Part shown: piece by piece, positions 22,238 through 24,106 of the stretch
Position numbering within the stretch: position 1 is the first letter of the stretch
How the letters are laid out: every line of letters starts with the position of its first letter
From: JBMNCQ01 sp049366715
GTDB lineage: Bacteria; Bacillota; Peptococcia; Peptococcales; BICA1-8
DNA length: 24,106 nucleotides
Assembly (NCBI GenBank): GCA_049366715.1
Contig: JBMNCQ010000018.1
Span: forward strand, 1 to 24,106
Direction of reading: 5' to 3'
Notes under the pieces: model-generated
The model's database searches: none
Seen by the model: the letters and a program-made list of their open reading frames with translations, nothing else
Told to the model about the DNA's origin: nothing
Position numbers and translations under genes: made by a program

Positions 22238-23971
22238 TTACCGTATCTTTTCGATAATTCCTTGCAAAATATTTTTCATATCCTTAGTCTTAGCCTCAGA
22301 TATCTGCGGAGATTGAGAAACAACACCTAGATAGATCTTCAATTTTGGTTCCGTACCGGAAGGCCTGATGCAGACCCAGGATCCATCGTCAAATTTGAGC
22401 TGAATGACATCCGCCCGGGGAAGGCTGGTTTTCCCCGTTAATCCACTTAAAATATTTATTTCCTCCCTTAGATAATAATCACTCACTACGACGACTTTTA
22501 GAGCTCCAATAGTTTTTGGATAATGATCCCTGAAATACTTCATGATCCTTTTAATCTTATCCTGCCCTGCCGCTCCTTGAAAGTGATAAGACATTAGTTC
22601 TTCTTGAAAAAAGCCAAATTCCTCATATAATTCCTGCAGACGGGTAGCTAAATCTTTACCCAGATAGGTATAATAAGCTGCCATTTCCGCGGACAGTAAA
22701 CAGGCCTGTACGGCATCCTTATCCCTTACAAAATCACCGATTAAATAACCATAGCTTTCTTCATAGCCAAAAATAAATTTTTGCTGATTACTTGCTGTGA
22801 ATTCTTTGATTTTCTCACCGATGTATTTAAAGCCGGTCAGAACATCTCTTGTTTCAACCTTGAACTTCTCGGCAATTTTCCTGCCAAATTCCGATGTAAC
22901 TATTGTTTTGACCAGCACTTCATTTCCCTGCAGTAACCCCTGCCGGTTTTTAACAGTCAGAATATAATCCAGCAGTAATGCCCCCAGCTGATTTCCCGTC
23001 AGCATTTGATAATTATTATTCTGATCCTTAACGGCAATACCCAGTCGGTCGGCATCAGGATCGGTAGCCATAATAATATCGGCCTTTACCTTGTGGCCCA
23101 GATCTAAAGCCATTTTCAGAGCAGCAGGATCTTCAGGATTAGGATACTTAACAGTAGGGAAGCTGCCGTCGGGAACAACCTGCTCTTCTACGATATTAAT
23201 ATTTTTAAATCCCCTTTCTGCCAGAACCCTGCGAACAGGAATATTACCTGTGCCGTGGAGAGGTGTATATACGATCTTAACCCTTTCCGCCATTGCTCTG
23301 ATCATTTCAGGCTGTAAGGATAACCTGCCGACCTCCTCGATATATTTGTCAAAGAGTTTCTCCGGTACATACGCAATCAGACTCTGCTCCAGTCCGACAG
23401 CCAGGTCCAAAGTGGCCAGCCTTAATTCATCTGCGATCTGCTCTATTTCTGCTAATATGCCATTTGCAATCGTATCTGTGATCTGACCGCCATCGGACCA
23501 GTAAACCTTATAGCCGTTATATTCCCGGGGATTATGACTGGCAGTAATAACGATTCCGGCCGTACAGCCCAGCTCCCGTACGGCAAAAGATAAAACAGGA
23601 GTGGGGATAATCTCCGCAAAAAGCCAGGATTTTATATTATTATTGGCCAGCACTTGTGCAGCCTGTTCCGCAAATAATCTTGAGTTTATCCTGGAATCAT
23701 AAGCAATTACTACACTGTCCTTTTTTTGCGAACCGTTCTTCTTGATATATTCCGCCAGCCCCTGACTTGCCTTCCGGACAGTATATATATTCATGCGGTT
23801 GGTTCCCGCACCGATTATACCCCGTAATCCGCCTGTCCCGAACTCCAGGCTTTTATAAAACCGCTCTTTAATTCCCGCTTCATTATCTGCAATAGCCGTT
23901 AATTCCTGCTTTAAATCATCGGCAAGTCCCTTAAAACCACACCACTTTTTATATTCCTCAAAAAAATTCAT
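22238..23971 (-). CDS. pgcA: Phosphoglucomutase / phosphomannomutase
   Basis: Interconverts hexose 1- and 6-phosphates. The 577-residue protein is close in length to Bacillus PgcA and contains all four domains of the alpha-D-phosphohexomutases. The phosphorylated Ser145 is in TASHNP, the magnesium loop DPDADR is at 304-309, the sugar-specificity loop is GYEESYGY near 395, and the phosphate-binding loop RPSGTEPKLK is near 540. The early FGTGGLRG (44-51) is typical of this subgroup. I chose ATG at 23971, with GAGGGG seven bases upstream. It is the first gene of an operon with the cupin isomerase, supplying glucose 1-phosphate for polysaccharide or wall synthesis during gluconeogenesis. Glucose versus mannose specificity cannot be fixed. 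Confidence 0.93.
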   Translation of the reverse strand: MNFFEEYKKWCGFKGLADDLKQELTAIADNEAGIKERFYKSLEFGTGGLRGIIGAGTNRMNIYTVRKASQGLAEYIKKNGSQKKDSVVIAYDSRINSRLFAEQAAQVLANNNIKSWLFAEIIPTPVLSFAVRELGCTAGIVITASHNPREYNGYKVYWSDGGQITDTIANGILAEIEQIADELRLATLDLAVGLEQSLIAYVPEKLFDKYIEEVGRLSLQPEMIRAMAERVKIVYTPLHGTGNIPVRRVLAERGFKNINIVEEQVVPDGSFPTVKYPNPEDPAALKMALDLGHKVKADIIMATDPDADRLGIAVKDQNNNYQMLTGNQLGALLLDYILTVKNRQGLLQGNEVLVKTIVTSEFGRKIAEKFKVETRDVLTGFKYIGEKIKEFTASNQQKFIFGYEESYGYLIGDFVRDKDAVQACLLSAEMAAYYTYLGKDLATRLQELYEEFGFFQEELMSYHFQGAAGQDKIKRIMKYFRDHYPKTIGALKVVVVSDYYLREEINILSGLTGKTSLPRADVIQLKFDDGSWVCIRPSGTEPKLKIYLGVVSQSPQISEAKTKDMKNILQGIIEKIR

Positions 23972-24011
23972 TGATTCACCCCTCAAAGATTCAGTTCCTT
24001 AAGACATTGAA

Positions 24012-24040
24012 ATAATAACATTTTACAACAATATTTACAA
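24012..24040 (-). promoter_or_regulatory. Promoter of the phosphoglucomutase operon
   Basis: On the minus strand TTGTAA (24040-24035), a 17-bp spacer and TATTAT (24017-24012) predict a start near 24005, about 35 nt before the gene. It lies within a tandem 12-bp repeat, TTTACAACAATA (copies starting at 24022 and 24034, plus a partial third), so the -35 hexamer occurs more than once. Confidence 0.5.
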
Positions 24041-24051
24041 CAATATACAAC

Positions 24052-24077
24052 AAAAAAACCGCCTTCTAAAGGCGGTT
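24052..24077 (-). terminator. Terminator of a gene beyond the right edge
   Basis: AACCGCCTT (24057-24065) pairs perfectly with 24069-24077 around a 3-nt loop. On the minus strand it runs into seven T residues (24058-24052). It ends a leftward transcript that begins outside the window. Confidence 0.88.
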
Positions 24078-24106
24078 ACATTTCGTTCATAAAAAAATAA
24101 AAAGGA

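Overview
The window looks like a chromosomal segment of a low-GC anaerobic Bacillota, most like Clostridia of the Peptococcaceae/Syntrophomonadaceae kind. The grounds are greA-lysS in tandem, a DegS/DegU pair, AGGAGG-type ribosome binding sites, consensus sigma-A promoters, A/T-rich intergenic DNA and a split (subunit B) pyruvate carboxylase. The genus is not determined. Almost everything is on the minus strand. Only gap and a 49-residue CxxC mini-protein are on the plus strand. I see no tRNA, CRISPR, transposase or phage gene.

Layout from left to right. (1) 1-175: two strong tandem promoters reading out of the left edge, probably toward an rRNA operon. (2) 208-1969: an SGNH hydrolase and a secreted DUF5667-like protein. 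(3) 1970-4530: greA-lysS with a perfect consensus promoter, a 5' leader hairpin and a long non-coding tail. (4) 4635-7390: a tight three-gene unit of an HTH protein, a 'quinate 5-dehydrogenase'-like protein and a homologue of cyanobacterial acyl-ACP reductase. Its promoter has a tandem 12-bp repeat at the predicted start site. (5) 7510-9495: DUF192, a lone CheY-type receiver and a membrane-anchored glycosyltransferase-like fragment. (6) 9618-11434: degS-degU. (7) 11637-13934: the CxxC mini-protein and pycB, convergent on a perfect 26-bp inverted repeat. (8) 14061-15485: a GapB-type GAPDH behind a CggR-like operator. (9) 15821-21400: an efflux operon (TolC-like, TetR, HlyD lipoprotein, two ABC-2 permeases), bounded by a promoter and a terminator, with no ATPase gene. 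(10) 21401-24077: a phosphoglucomutase and cupin-type glucose-6-phosphate isomerase operon.

How the genes fit together. pycB (pyruvate to oxaloacetate), GapB-type GAPDH, cupin phosphoglucose isomerase and phosphoglucomutase form a gluconeogenic set. This suits an organism that builds sugars from C2/C3 compounds. The efflux operon appears self-regulated: the same palindrome, GTAACC-N4-GGTTAC with one variant base, lies at its promoter and again just before hlyD. The strongest candidate for an undescribed system is the HTH / quinate-dehydrogenase-like / acyl-ACP-reductase-like operon.
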